64,000 nucleotides of DNA from Furcasterigmium furcatum (taxonomy: Eukaryota; Ascomycota; Sordariomycetes; Glomerellales; Plectosphaerellaceae), in the NCBI GenBank assembly GCA_001599815.1, contig BCIA01000003.1, forward strand, positions 3,658,001 to 3,722,000. The letters run 5' to 3'. Positions 11,091 through 21,430 of the stretch are shown piece by piece (position 1 is the first letter of the stretch; the number at the start of each line of letters is the position of its first letter). A program made the position numbers and the translations under genes. Below the pieces are notes generated by a model. It had not been told where the DNA came from, did no database searches, and saw only the letters and a list, made by a program, of their open reading frames with translations.

Positions 11091-12686
11091 GGTGGCAGCG
11101 TAGGTGATCACGGGCAGTGTGAGCGTGTGTCACAGCCCTCGAACAATGAATGACCTGAGGTATCGAATTGGTCGAATGAGGTTTGTATTGCAGTTGGCCC
11201 GAGTCTCCAGCAGGCATTGAGAGGCGAGGCGACACCTCACGATGGTGCTGGCGGATGAGACGGAAGGGGCGATGGGACAAGAGTAGACCTTGAAGGGACG
11301 ACAAGAGACGACAAGGGACGGAAAAGTACGCAGAAGTGCACTGGCAGGGAATATTCCAGGGGGCGGCTGGCCGGGCGTTCCTTGGCTCTGTTGCCTCGTC
11401 TCTCCCTCCCTTACCCGACCTTGCCAGTCGTACAGTAGGGGTGGTTTAGAAAGTCCGAGGAAGTACACGAAAGGACAGACGCCACTCGAAAAGTCGCAAA
11501 AGTCCAGAAAGATCCGAATGTGGGCGAGAAGGAACAGGGGCAGCGAGCGACACGACCTCTCAGGCTGGCAAAAACTGAGGACCGTGACCAGTCCGAGAAA
11601 GTCCCCCAAAAGACAAACTACATGACACCAGCGGACTTCTTGGATATTCTCGTTTTACTTTCCAGGCGGACGAGAAGATGCAGGGCCATGAAAAGAATAA
11701 ATACCGGCCAGGTGCCGAGTCGTTCGAGGACTGCTAATACACGATCTACGCCGGCACATCACTTCGACACTTGAAGCCTCGAGTATCCTCCCGTCCAGAA
11801 CCTGGTGATAGAGACATCGAGTTGTCTTCTCCGGGCGTCGTAAACTTGCCATCTATCACCCATCACGGGTAAGTTTTCACTTGGGACTTGGAATTGCAGA
11901 GTAGATGCTTCTTCCAGAAGACTGACCGGCTGACTGCTTCTTGCTCTACCTCATCACTTCAGACACATTCAGTCCTCCTATTCACCTTGAACCCCGCCAC
12001 ACAGCAATCCAGAAAAGTCCCGACAGCGCCAGGGCGATGAATCAGATCAACAAGGACAGGGGCAGGGGCAGTGGGGACGAGGGTGGCTTGACCGGTGCTC
12101 TCTTGCAGGTACATGACGCCAGAATGGATGGAGGAAAGGCGGATTGTGTGTCCAACCAGCATGGTCGACCGAGCCCCGCGATCCAGAAATGGTTGGCTGA
12201 AGGGCCCAAGGAGGAGCACTTCCACGGATTGTCCAGGGCCCGGCAGAGCCACGCAGGCACAGAGGACTGCGGCTTGGAAATTTGACGAGTGTACGAGTAC
12301 CTAATGTACCGTTTGGCATCTGGCTGAGGCACCAGTCCCCTGGAGACACTGTGCATACTTGGCATGCATGGTGGTCACCCGCGTTGGGGCGGGAGCCTGA
12401 TTGATACCGCCGGCCGCCATCCAGCTCGGCTTGGCGTCGTGGTTCGCGGCCCGGGCCTGTGGTCGCCTTGCAGGCCCTATTCAATTTCAAGGAGCTCTCG
12501 GCTCTTTTCAGCCCTGACCTGACCTGACCTTATGTGCTTCAGCTTATCACCAAGTGTATGTAGGGAAGTAGTGCGAGCATCCTGCCACCATCCCGACTTC
12601 AACTTCCCACCATTCTAAGCAGGACAAGAATTCGGCAGTAGTAATACCCACGACGACTACTCTTCCGGTAGAAACCCCCTTTGGCC
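11091..12686. other. Divergent intergenic region (AAA ATPase / Clr5 gene)
   Basis: 1.6 kb between two divergently transcribed genes, so it must carry both promoters. A purine-rich stretch at 11280-11340 (repeated GACAAGAGACGACAAGG) and a (CCTGA)3 run near 12510-12530 are the only visible patterns. No coding region is supported. Confidence 0.5.
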
Positions 12687-14870
12687 ATGTCATTCCATCC
12701 TGCGCCACTCCCACCCCCTTTCCCCTTGAATTGGGTGCGGGACACAACCTTATCGACTCACCCGCCGCTGGCGACCAGATCCGATGCATTCGGGGGACTG
12801 GCCGACACGGCTTCGCGTGCACCGTACTCCACAGACTTTCATATAACTCTTCCGCCATTCACACCTGAGGGTCGCGGGGGTGATCTAGCGCCTTCCCCTT
12901 GGGAAGGCCTCGGAGCACAGTCGAGACCTTCACCTCGCCGGAGGCTGAACCAACCAAGACGCCCTACCGACAAGAGATGGGAAGACCACAAGGACAAGAT
13001 TCATCACTTTTACATCACGGAGGACAGGACGCTGGACGAGACCGTGCGGCTGATGGAGGAGCAGCACCGATTCGCCGCGACGTGAGCTAATTCCTCCTCC
13101 ATCTTTCGCCTTTCTCCAGCTTCTGACTTCGTGTGCTAACCTGATCACCAAATATTGAAGGGCCAGGATGTACAAAGACAAGACTCGCGAGTGGGGCTTC
13201 ATGAAGAACATAAAGGGGCAGTTGGCCAGGCGCATATGGTTCGAAGTCAGAAAAAGGGGGGACCGCCCGACAGAGGTCTTCTGGCGCGGGATGCCTGTGC
13301 CCATGTCCCGTGTCAAGAAGGTGTTCGAAAGACAGTTCGGTAGCTGGAATACCACGGAACTCGGGTCACGTAAGCCTTCTCCCCTCATCAGAGACGCTGC
13401 GCGAGCTGAAACTGACATGCCTCCCGGGTAACAGGTCCAGAGGCATCCGGCACTATGGACATGACACATCTCGTGATTCGTGACCCGTTGGGTCACATCT
13501 CCACCCCCGGTGATGGAAGACAGAACGACACCACCGGGGGGATTGTCGGTTCGCCCACTGGCACCACGCAAGCTTCGGCCCCATCCGGGGCATCCTCCCC
13601 AGTCCCGACACTGCAGCCAGACGGAACCCTCTTCCCAACCGATGGAAGGAGTCTCACGATCCCGGAGCTGCAAGATATCTACAGAGAAGCCTGTGAGTCG
13701 GAAGACGCAAAGAACCTGCCCGAGGCGGAGCGGAGATTTTCTGTTGTCCTGTCCGGGTTCCGGCGCCGTCTAGGCCCAACTCACGACGCCATAGTTTGGA
13801 CGGCTCGCTGCCTCATCCGTGTCCATGTAGCGCAAGACAACCCTTGGAAGGCCGCAAAGGTCGCAAACCGGCTCTCCCGCGATCTCTGTGACGAGTGGGG
13901 ACCCTGGCACTCCCAAACCATGCGCCACTGCCGCGGAGTCGCAGACGTCCTGTGCCGTACCAAATATTCCGATCTCGCGACCATACTGGGATTGGCGGTA
14001 GTCTCCGCCTTGCGACATGGCTGCAACCCCTGCACGACCTTTCTGCTTCCTGAAAGCGCCCAGGAAGAAGAATTGGAGACCGAGAAATGGTGGCCAGAAT
14101 CGGTAGATGAGGTCGTGCTCAAGAAAATATTTGAAGAGACGGAAGATCCCGCACACCTCGATTTGCAAGTTCTAATAATGGACCTCTTGATCCTCTGCGG
14201 GCTTAATACAGAACCATACAGCTTGGTTGATCTTCTTTACCGCTGCCAGCGGCGGGGGGCCGAGCTCGCCTGCCAGAACCTGCGCGCCATGTGTGCGTAT
14301 ATTCGGGATTTGACTTCCCTTCAAGCTCTCCTGGCCGCCTTCCAGGAATGCGAGAACGCTCGCAGCGTCCTCCAGAGGGCAATCGACGGTGCCCAGGGCG
14401 GCATCTCTTCTGAGCTCCTCACCATCTCTCGGGACGTCGCCTTTCTGCTCCTTGATATGGATGAGGCGCGGCTGTGCAGCAAGCTTCTGGGCTGGGTTAC
14501 CGGCCGAATCCAGACCTCTTGGATCCCCCACGAGGGACGCAGCCACCAGCTGCACAATAACATCGGCTTCATGCTTCACGCCGCCATGGAGTATCGCCAA
14601 CGTTCGGACACGGCCGAGGCGGCCACATGGTTCGAGACGGCGTACGGATATTCGTCGAGGACCTTGGGCCCGCACTCTTATACGACGACGTCTCTCGCCA
14701 AAGTTGTCGAAACCGGTGCTTATTCCAAGGACCACATCGACTCCCTGCTCTTGAAGCTGCCCCTGGTAGACAGCGTGCCGCTCGATGCCACCGGTGATGG
14801 TACGCTACCACCGGGGCGGCGCGAAGAAATGTGGTCCCATGCCGCGTTTGTGAAGCGGCGGCAATTATGA
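12687..14870 (+). CDS. Clr5-domain protein
   Basis: Exons are 12687-13081, 13161-13369 and 13435-14870 (679 aa). A Clr5-type N-terminal domain lies at about residues 96-150. Its core (DKRWEDHKDKI, then TLDETVRLMEEQH, then MYKDKTREWG) is re-joined exactly across the first intron as FAAT+ARMYKDK. Clr5 was named for an S. pombe silencing factor; in filamentous fungi the domain occurs in many proteins of unknown job, often with helical repeats behind. Here the C-terminal 400 residues are helix-rich, with TPR-like spacing (SEDAKNLPEAERRFSVVLSG, AKVANRLSRDLCDEWG), so a protein-binding scaffold is plausible. The start is the ATG at 12687; the upstream TTG frame has no ATG. The proline-rich first 90 residues look disordered. 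Confidence 0.85.
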
Positions 14871-15577
14871 TGATGTGTTGAGGGCGAGGAGAGAACGGTA
14901 TGGACGTAGGGTTTGCATGTTTTGCGGAAGATGAATGAATCTCTTCAGGGGTTGAGCTCAGGGGTCACAGCCAAACTTTCCCATACAAAATATGTCCGTG
15001 CGCTTATCCGTACCTGACCTTATCTTGGGGTGGGGGTTTCTTGGCAATATGGAGGCCCATGATGCTTCGTGTTAGAACTGAGGTGACATTTCTCAAAAGC
15101 ACCTGTGAAACAGGATGTGGAACGAAACTACTTACACTCCGGGTCGGGCAAAAGCAGAAGATACGTAACTATTCCTCAGTTTCTGGGATGCAAAAGAAGA
15201 TGACGGGTGTCGATTTGTGGTCGTGTATCGTGCTCTAGAAACGAAGGTCTGTGTCAGCTGAGTGAGGAAAGTTCATTCAGCGCTCTGAAATTCGCTGAAA
15301 CTGCCAGTCATCTCTCATTGGACATGATGGGACGGCGGAGACAAGGCCCAAAGCATCGATGCATGACTGATTGATACTCACTCCTACAAATAAATCGCAT
15401 CTGAAGGGCGACTGGCTTGACTCCGTCTCTATTCGCAAGCTGGTTCCTGGCATTTCTCGCGAACAACCGGCTCTCAAGCGTCGGAGATCAGCAAGCGGCT
15501 CAGCGCCGACCCCAAACCCTCGACACAAACCACCAGTCGCGTGCCCTGTCGCCGGCTCTCATGACTCCTTCAACACC
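14871..15577. other. Intergenic, F-box gene promoter
   Basis: About 700 bases between two genes on the same strand, holding the Clr5 gene 3' UTR and the F-box gene promoter. The F-box frame stays open upstream to 15371 without an ATG. Nothing else is seen. Confidence 0.5.
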
Positions 15578-17338
15578 ATGCTCTCGCTCTCGGACCTCCC
15601 CGAGCCGCTTTTGCTCGACGTCCTCGAGTATCTGCGCCCGATAGACGTCATCTGCTGCCGCGGGGTCTCTGCGACGCTCTACCAGACTCTCACCTCGCAA
15701 GACCTCTGCCGCCATCTGATCCTCTCGTTCTTCCCGCGAGCTTTGGAAGGAAGACTTCTCCGCTCGCTGAATATGGCGGAAGAGGAGGACATTCGTGCAA
15801 TTCAAGACGCAAAAGACTGGGCGAATATCTTCTCAGTCCTCGCTCGGCGCTACCACAACCTCGCAGCAGCGCGGCCCGGCACAGTCACCAAGATCACACC
15901 GCTCACTGACCGAGAGCTCCTGAGACAAGTGACTCCGTGGAAAAGAGTTCTACGGCGGCCATTCACAGTAAATCGCGCCAGGACAGGGTCGTTCCTCTTG
16001 CCCGATCCTGTGTGGACCTACGGAAGAGAGCAGGGTGTGCTGGTTTACCCAGACACAGACTTTCGGTATCGTGCGCTGGACATTGCCACCGGGAAGGACT
16101 TTCATGTTCCCTTCGATACACGGAACAAGATCGTCCGACGGATACGGCTATATGAAGCCGTATTGGTATTTGAGTGGGCGGAGAAAGAGGCATATCATGA
16201 GCTGAACGCCCAGGAGGTCGTCCATCAACATTTCGCTACCGCCTTTAACGTCCAGAAACACATTTCTCGGTACGACCTCTTACCCGACCTCGTTATTGAA
16301 AACCGCCAAGCTCGCGGAGAGCCGCAAGCAGTGTCAAACGAAGCTGGCGCCAAGTGTTTCCTGGACATAACTTTGCGCGCTGAATGGAAGATTCACTACC
16401 TCGGCCTCCCCTTATCAGACGAAGACCGCTTCTACTCGGCACACAACTCAACGCACTACGTCCTCTACGTCTGGCAGCCTAACCGCTCTCCCTACTGGGA
16501 AGACGACCCCCTCGAGCGTCTCATCGTTTGGGACATCAGCGCTCCGTCTCCTCATCCCAACGACACCCCCGCCCTGGCCACACCCCAAGTGATCCTCCGC
16601 CTCACCAACGCGGAACTCGGCCCCCTGGGCATCCGCCAAAACGACACCCCGACCCTCCGCTCCCTCTCCCTCGACCACACCACGGTCGACCCGCACACCG
16701 GCTCTCCAGCCGGCCACCTCTTCTTTCACGCCGAAGACCACGCATGGTCCTACGGCCCTCACGCCTCCTCAGACCCCACGTTCCATCACTACCTCTCCTC
16801 GACCGGCATCCCCCTCACCGGCCATGGCCCCATCTGGCGCTCGGAGTGCAGGTACCCCCGTGTCGGCCCGACGCCCTGCCCCGCGCCCGCCTTCTCGGAC
16901 ATCCTCCACGCGGACTCCCTCCGCCCCGGCGGCGACAGCCCTTCCGTAGACGAGCTTCTCTGGCCCGGCCAAGCCTCCTGCTGGCGGCACAGGCTGGACA
17001 GCTTCATCGCCAACGCGGAGGTCCTCGACCCCCTCGCCGGTGTGCACATCGTGGCGGCTACGGACCTGAAGACCAACATGATGCGGGCCAACGTGCGCTC
17101 AGAGCTGCGCGCCAACAGGGAGCCGGATAGGCTGGATAGACATGACCACGTGGACCAAGACCCCGATGATGATTCCGAGGAACCCTTCCCGCGCTTTGAT
17201 GTGGATTTAGAGGGCAACGAGGTCCCGTTCAGGCAGGATATGTGGTGGGAGCTGATGGCAAGGGGCGTTCTCGAGGGAGATGAGCGGTGGGTGATCGGCG
17301 AGGATCAAGATGGTGATATCACGATCGTGACGTTCTGA
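15578..17338 (+). CDS. F-box protein
   Basis: Intronless, 586 aa from the first in-frame ATG at 15578. Residues 1-45 form an F-box (LSLSDLPEPLLLDVLEYL, then DVICCRGVSATLYQTL), which would dock to Skp1 in an SCF ubiquitin ligase; the remainder would pick the substrate. The central and C-terminal parts lack WD40 or leucine-rich repeats. They show beta-strand-rich tracts with WTYGREQGVLVYPD-type motifs, as in many fungal F-box proteins that have an undefined C-terminal beta domain. The tail is acidic (DQDPDDDSEEPFPRFDVDLE). The open frame extends upstream to 15371 only through non-ATG codons. Substrate unknown. Confidence 0.85.
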   Translation: MLSLSDLPEPLLLDVLEYLRPIDVICCRGVSATLYQTLTSQDLCRHLILSFFPRALEGRLLRSLNMAEEEDIRAIQDAKDWANIFSVLARRYHNLAAARPGTVTKITPLTDRELLRQVTPWKRVLRRPFTVNRARTGSFLLPDPVWTYGREQGVLVYPDTDFRYRALDIATGKDFHVPFDTRNKIVRRIRLYEAVLVFEWAEKEAYHELNAQEVVHQHFATAFNVQKHISRYDLLPDLVIENRQARGEPQAVSNEAGAKCFLDITLRAEWKIHYLGLPLSDEDRFYSAHNSTHYVLYVWQPNRSPYWEDDPLERLIVWDISAPSPHPNDTPALATPQVILRLTNAELGPLGIRQNDTPTLRSLSLDHTTVDPHTGSPAGHLFFHAEDHAWSYGPHASSDPTFHHYLSSTGIPLTGHGPIWRSECRYPRVGPTPCPAPAFSDILHADSLRPGGDSPSVDELLWPGQASCWRHRLDSFIANAEVLDPLAGVHIVAATDLKTNMMRANVRSELRANREPDRLDRHDHVDQDPDDDSEEPFPRFDVDLEGNEVPFRQDMWWELMARGVLEGDERWVIGEDQDGDITIVTF

Positions 17339-18130
17339 GGGGCACTGCATAGGGTCATGTGCATCCATGTATCATTCTAAACACTTTGAAAAGTTTTAAA
17401 AAAGTAAAAAGCAAAAGGTAAGAGCCCCGGTCGAACCGGGACCCTTCCTCTACGCCCTCCCTTTTTGGGAGCGCGGGCTTACAGCGCGATAGAGCCTATT
17501 TACTTTACCTGGCCTTTTGTTGCCAGGGCGCCGCCCCTCTCGGCCAGTGGGATTCTGGCGGGCAAGAACCATCTGAAAATTTCACCCCTATCAAGGTACC
17601 TACCTGTATGGGGATTTGCATGCTGACCGAGAGCTCACCGTCCCCCGTGCTCGGTGAGCGTGTTCCCATGTCCGTGGCATCAACATCGGGGCTACCTACA
17701 TGGACTACTGCACGTGGCACCACAAGCCGAGAAGACGTGACTCGGATCAAGAGACTATCTGCCAGGTATCAAGACTTAGTCGGGGTGGGCTGAGTCGACG
17801 ATCACTCATTCTGAAATCGAGATTGATTAATGGTGGGTTGTATTCAAGGAGATTCGTGTGTCTGATTCTTGTGTTGTCTAATCGGCCGCCTCATTCGAGT
17901 GGCAGTTCCCTGATCTTCCTCCGCACGAGAAATATGAGAGTCTAGGTTGAGCTTCTCTGCGCAAGCAATGCGCCGTGACCCTGTCACAGAGGTTGCCCAG
18001 TGCGGGGGATATAGACACATGTAGATAAGAAACAATGTCGCCTGCCTCATAGATCATCCTGCCCTAACTGGTATGTAGCTGCACGCTTAAACGAGGGATT
18101 AAGTGGTTGGTGGTATATCGCTTCGTTGCC
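17339..18130. other. Intergenic region with a tRNA-like hairpin locus
   Basis: About 800 bases between the converging ends of the F-box and monooxygenase genes. Apart from the tRNA-like structure at 17417-17509 I see nothing; the remainder is moderately AT-rich. Confidence 0.5.
17417..17509 (-). ncRNA. tRNA-like relic with T-arm and T-run
   Basis: Read on the minus strand, a perfect T-arm (TCCCG GTTCGAC CGGGG) contains the RNA polymerase III B box GGTTCGA, complementary to 17429-17437. It is followed by CTCTTACC and then TTTT and longer T-runs, as at a Pol III terminator. The 5' end GGTAAAG pairs imperfectly with the 3' end. Between them is a strong hairpin (CTCCC-AAAAA-GGGAG) inside a CTCTA/TAGAG stem. 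No normal D-arm or A box is visible, so this is not a standard tRNA. It may be a decayed intron-containing tRNA gene or another small Pol III transcript. Confidence 0.3.
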
Positions 18131-20334
18131 TCAGGTCATCATCATCGGGGTGGGTGTCGCCGCGGCTGTGCTGGAAGCCTCCCCGGGAGACCTCGCGGCA
18201 TTGTTGGGCAGCTGCAGGAAGCCCTCGTAGTACCTGTCCAGCCACCTTGCGGCCTCTTCGCCGGCGTCGTCCATGCTCGAGTCCCATCGTCCGATCGAGC
18301 CAACGTAGCCATCGGGGCGGACGTTGACGATGGCGACTTCGCCCGGGCCGAGGCTGCCGAGCCACTTGTTTGTACACAGAGTTCCACGCGTGTCTTGCTC
18401 AGGGATGTTGTCGAGGTAGAATGTCCATCTGCTGTCCTGGAGGAGAGCGGGGAGATCTCCAATTTCTACATCATCCTTGGGCATAGTGGCTGGCTTTATG
18501 TTAGCACATGGCCCACACGTGTTGTTGACTGTATGACTCACTGATGAGCGCGAACGTGAAAAGGTGGCTGACGGCAGTGTAGCGCTCCGGTCGCAGGTAA
18601 ATGTCCTCGGGGCACGGCAGACGGGGTTGGAGGGCGTAGGAAGCGCTGGCTGCTCCGGACAACTTGCTGATGTAGGAGTTCGCGGTGGCGATGGCATGGC
18701 AGAAGGTCTCCAGGAAAGGGTTCGACGCCTGGATGTCCCACATCAAGAGGTAGATTCGGAACTGTCCCATCATGGGAATATCTAGCTGGATATCGACAGG
18801 GTTCGAGTCGATGTAGCGGGTCACCTTGGCCGGTGGCAGGAGACAGCCGGGGCGAGCCTCACCCATCAAGATGCCCTGCGGGTCGGTCCTGTTCAGAGGG
18901 CTCTCCGCGTACTCGGCACCAATGCCGGAAATGAAGCGGACGTTTGTCTTGAAGTTCTCAGAGAGCGCGACAGCATCACCACCGGCAATCTTGTTTGCAT
19001 GCTCGTAATCGAAGTTGACGAGGTCGAGGGCAATCTTGCGCCGCTCCTCCTCGTAGCTCTCCAGCAGGCAGGGCCTGGCAAGCCCTCGAATGGCCAGGTT
19101 GAGTTTCCATGCCAGGTTCCACGAATCGTGCATGGAGGTATTCATACCCTGTGCCGCCTTGGGGGAGTGCGTATGCGACGCGTCACCGGCCAGGAATGCA
19201 CGGCAGTGGGCATCGCAGAACCGGCTGGCAACGCGCTGCCCGATTTGGTATCTTCCGAACCACTCGATGTACTTCCAATCGACGTTGAACGGTGCCATGA
19301 TTTGCTTCGCACGACGCATGACGAAGTCTTGTCCAAGCTCCCTCTTGTCCGACTTTGCGCTGGACTTGAGTTCGATGTAGAATCTCGTCATGTTTCGCTC
19401 TCTGGGGATGATGAGGATGGAGCCATACTCTTGTGAGTAGACCAGGGTCTTGGACCAGATGTCCGGGAAGTCTGTGATCAGCTCGCCATCCAGAACGCCC
19501 CAGATGGAAGCTTGCGACAGGCCGATTGCGCGGGCATCCGGGATGCTCTTGCGCACCTTGGAATGTGCGCCGTCACCTATACAAGTCAGCGCGCTGCTCG
19601 CCACACCTTCCAGCTTATTTCGAGCTCTTACATCCAACCAGGTATTGCGTCAGAATGGTCCTGCGATCCTGTGTGACATTTGCGCGGCAATTGACCTGCA
19701 AGGGGTTTGCCTTGTTCTCTGGTACGCTGTATGACTCGAAAGCCGTGTTCCTCCGGACTTCGACGCCGCGCTTCTTCAGGTCGTCAATGAAGAGACTCTC
19801 AACCATGCCCTGATGCACCAGGAGAATATAGGGGTCCAACACATCGATGACTGGGGGATAATGGACTTCGCGGCCCAATCTGTGGAGGGGTTCCTCGGCG
19901 GTGCTGCGCCAGAAGGCGATGTCGTAGACTCGGACGCCGCGCTGGAGGAGTGGGTGGGCTAATCGCATTTGCCTGAAGGTCTCGATCGTCTTGGGCTGCA
20001 AACCGTCGGCTCTGCAGAAATTGTCAGTCGGGACGGGGCCATGATAGGGCATGCGCCGTCGCATTGCGGGAAATCCTTACCTCCCCACCGGTGTCTGGTC
20101 GGCTCTGTCGTCGATAACTTCCACCTGGATGCCAAAGCGGCCGAGGTTGGCGGCGAGCATGAGCCCTGCGGGGCCTGCGCCAACAACACACACTTGTGCC
20201 TCGATGGGAGGCTCAGGAAGACTGCGCAGTAGAGTCAGAGTATCGACGGCGCTGTCGAAGTTGGGCTGCAGACGGTTAACGCCGCTCCGCTGGTCCTCCA
20301 TGGAGCCCTCCGACTTGACGGGACCGGGAGCCAT
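18131..20334 (-). CDS. FAD-dependent aromatic monooxygenase (phenol hydroxylase type)
   Basis: A flavin monooxygenase of the phenol 2-monooxygenase/PheA group, which uses NADPH and O2 to hydroxylate phenolic rings. Exons on the minus strand are 20334-20081, 20011-19632, 19576-18542 and 18489-18131 (675 aa, normal for the family). FAD motifs: VVGAGPAGLM at about 50-59, the DG motif (GCDGAHSKVRK, re-formed across intron 2) at about 213, and the GD motif FLAGDASHTHSP at about 342. The C-terminal 190 residues match the thioredoxin-like dimerisation domain of phenol hydroxylases (FALI+TTMPKDD at intron 3). The ATG at 20334 lies 50 residues before the dinucleotide fold. It heads the possible aromatic-sulfate gene group that continues to 29765. 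The exact substrate is not readable. Confidence 0.93.
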
Positions 20335-21430
20335 GGCGACGACGTTGTAGATCGTGAGTGACACAAGGCAGTGGTCCGTCTCTTCCAATTCCTAGCTCCT
20401 TAGTAGCAGAAGCAGAAGCAGAAGCGCATCGACCGGGCGTTCGCGAATGGGTCCTCAAAGGATGTCGGGCCCGGCATGAACTGCCAGGAATAGGCCGTTT
20501 CAGGGTACGTCGATCCGGTAGGCGGTCGGCGCGCACACGACAGGCGGTGAGCTCGGCTCACAACGTAGTACGTTCCCGAGTGAGTAAATAGATGGATATC
20601 TTCGGTTTTGGTCCTCTCGTACGTTTGCAGCAGGCCTGCGAGCCCAATTGGCAGTGTTGGTGTCGGGGCGGCGGGTTCCGATGGCGGACAGGACAGACTG
20701 ACAGACCTCGGCGTGGGAAGTGTTGCTGCTGCAGGCGGAGGAAGACAGGAGAGGGGCGAGGGTTGTCCGTAGATATGTAGCTACAAAAGAAGCAGAACTC
20801 TCCTCGCTCGTCGTCCCCGGCGACCAGATAGGCAAGGGTCCAGGAGGGAAACTTGCGTCGTGTCTCCGTCGCTATCCGGGGGAGCAGCAGTGATATTAGG
20901 TAGAGACGAGACCAAGACGGCGACGGGCAAGACGGCAGCAATGATGAACAGGTAGCAATGGATGGCTACCAGAAACCGACGGAATGGTTCGATCCGGTCA
21001 CAAAATCCCCCGCCTCTGCAGCCATTCCAACGAGCGGACTTTGTCGAGAGGCGAGTTGAGACTGGCGCAGGGACACGGGCGTAAAAATGGCATGACATGA
21101 CCCCGTCGCACGAGGCTCGTGGAGTGAGAATGGGCTGATTTCCAGCGTCACTCCTTCCCCACGCGGCGCCAGCCCGTCTTACCCGCCTGTCATTGGCCCG
21201 TAGCTGCTTGGGCAACTCCGCCGCGGGGCACCTGCTTCTCGTTCTAGGCCCGTTACTACCAGCCGCTCCTTCCCCTGGAAACCAGCTCTTTAGAGTGACG
21301 GCTTACATAATCGAGCATTCCTCCCCCCCTGCAAAAGTCCCTCCTCCAGCCAACGTCACCATGCAACTTCACCAACAAGTCGCATCATGTCCCCCTGCCT
21401 ATCACATGTCCCCCTACTAGTAATTACATA
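20335..21430. other. Intergenic, monooxygenase promoter
   Basis: 1.1 kb upstream of the monooxygenase and downstream of the Zn2Cys6 gene. It holds a (GCAGAA)3 run at 20406-20423. No gene is supported. Confidence 0.5.
20406..20425 (+). repeat. (GCAGAA)3 microsatellite
   Basis: Three tandem GCAGAA units in the monooxygenase promoter, a simple repeat without further significance seen. Confidence 0.8.

Noticed and set aside
11130..11609. 159-codon minus-strand frame upstream of the AAA gene
   Set aside because: Its position fits the AAA gene leader and promoter; no domain or homology pattern.
15371..15577. N-terminal extension of the F-box protein
   Set aside because: The frame is open but has no ATG before 15578, and the F-box normally sits at the extreme N-terminus.
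17417..17509. Calling this locus a functional tRNA with an anticodon
   Set aside because: No arrangement gave a proper acceptor stem, D-arm and U33 together; it is kept only as a tRNA-like relic.
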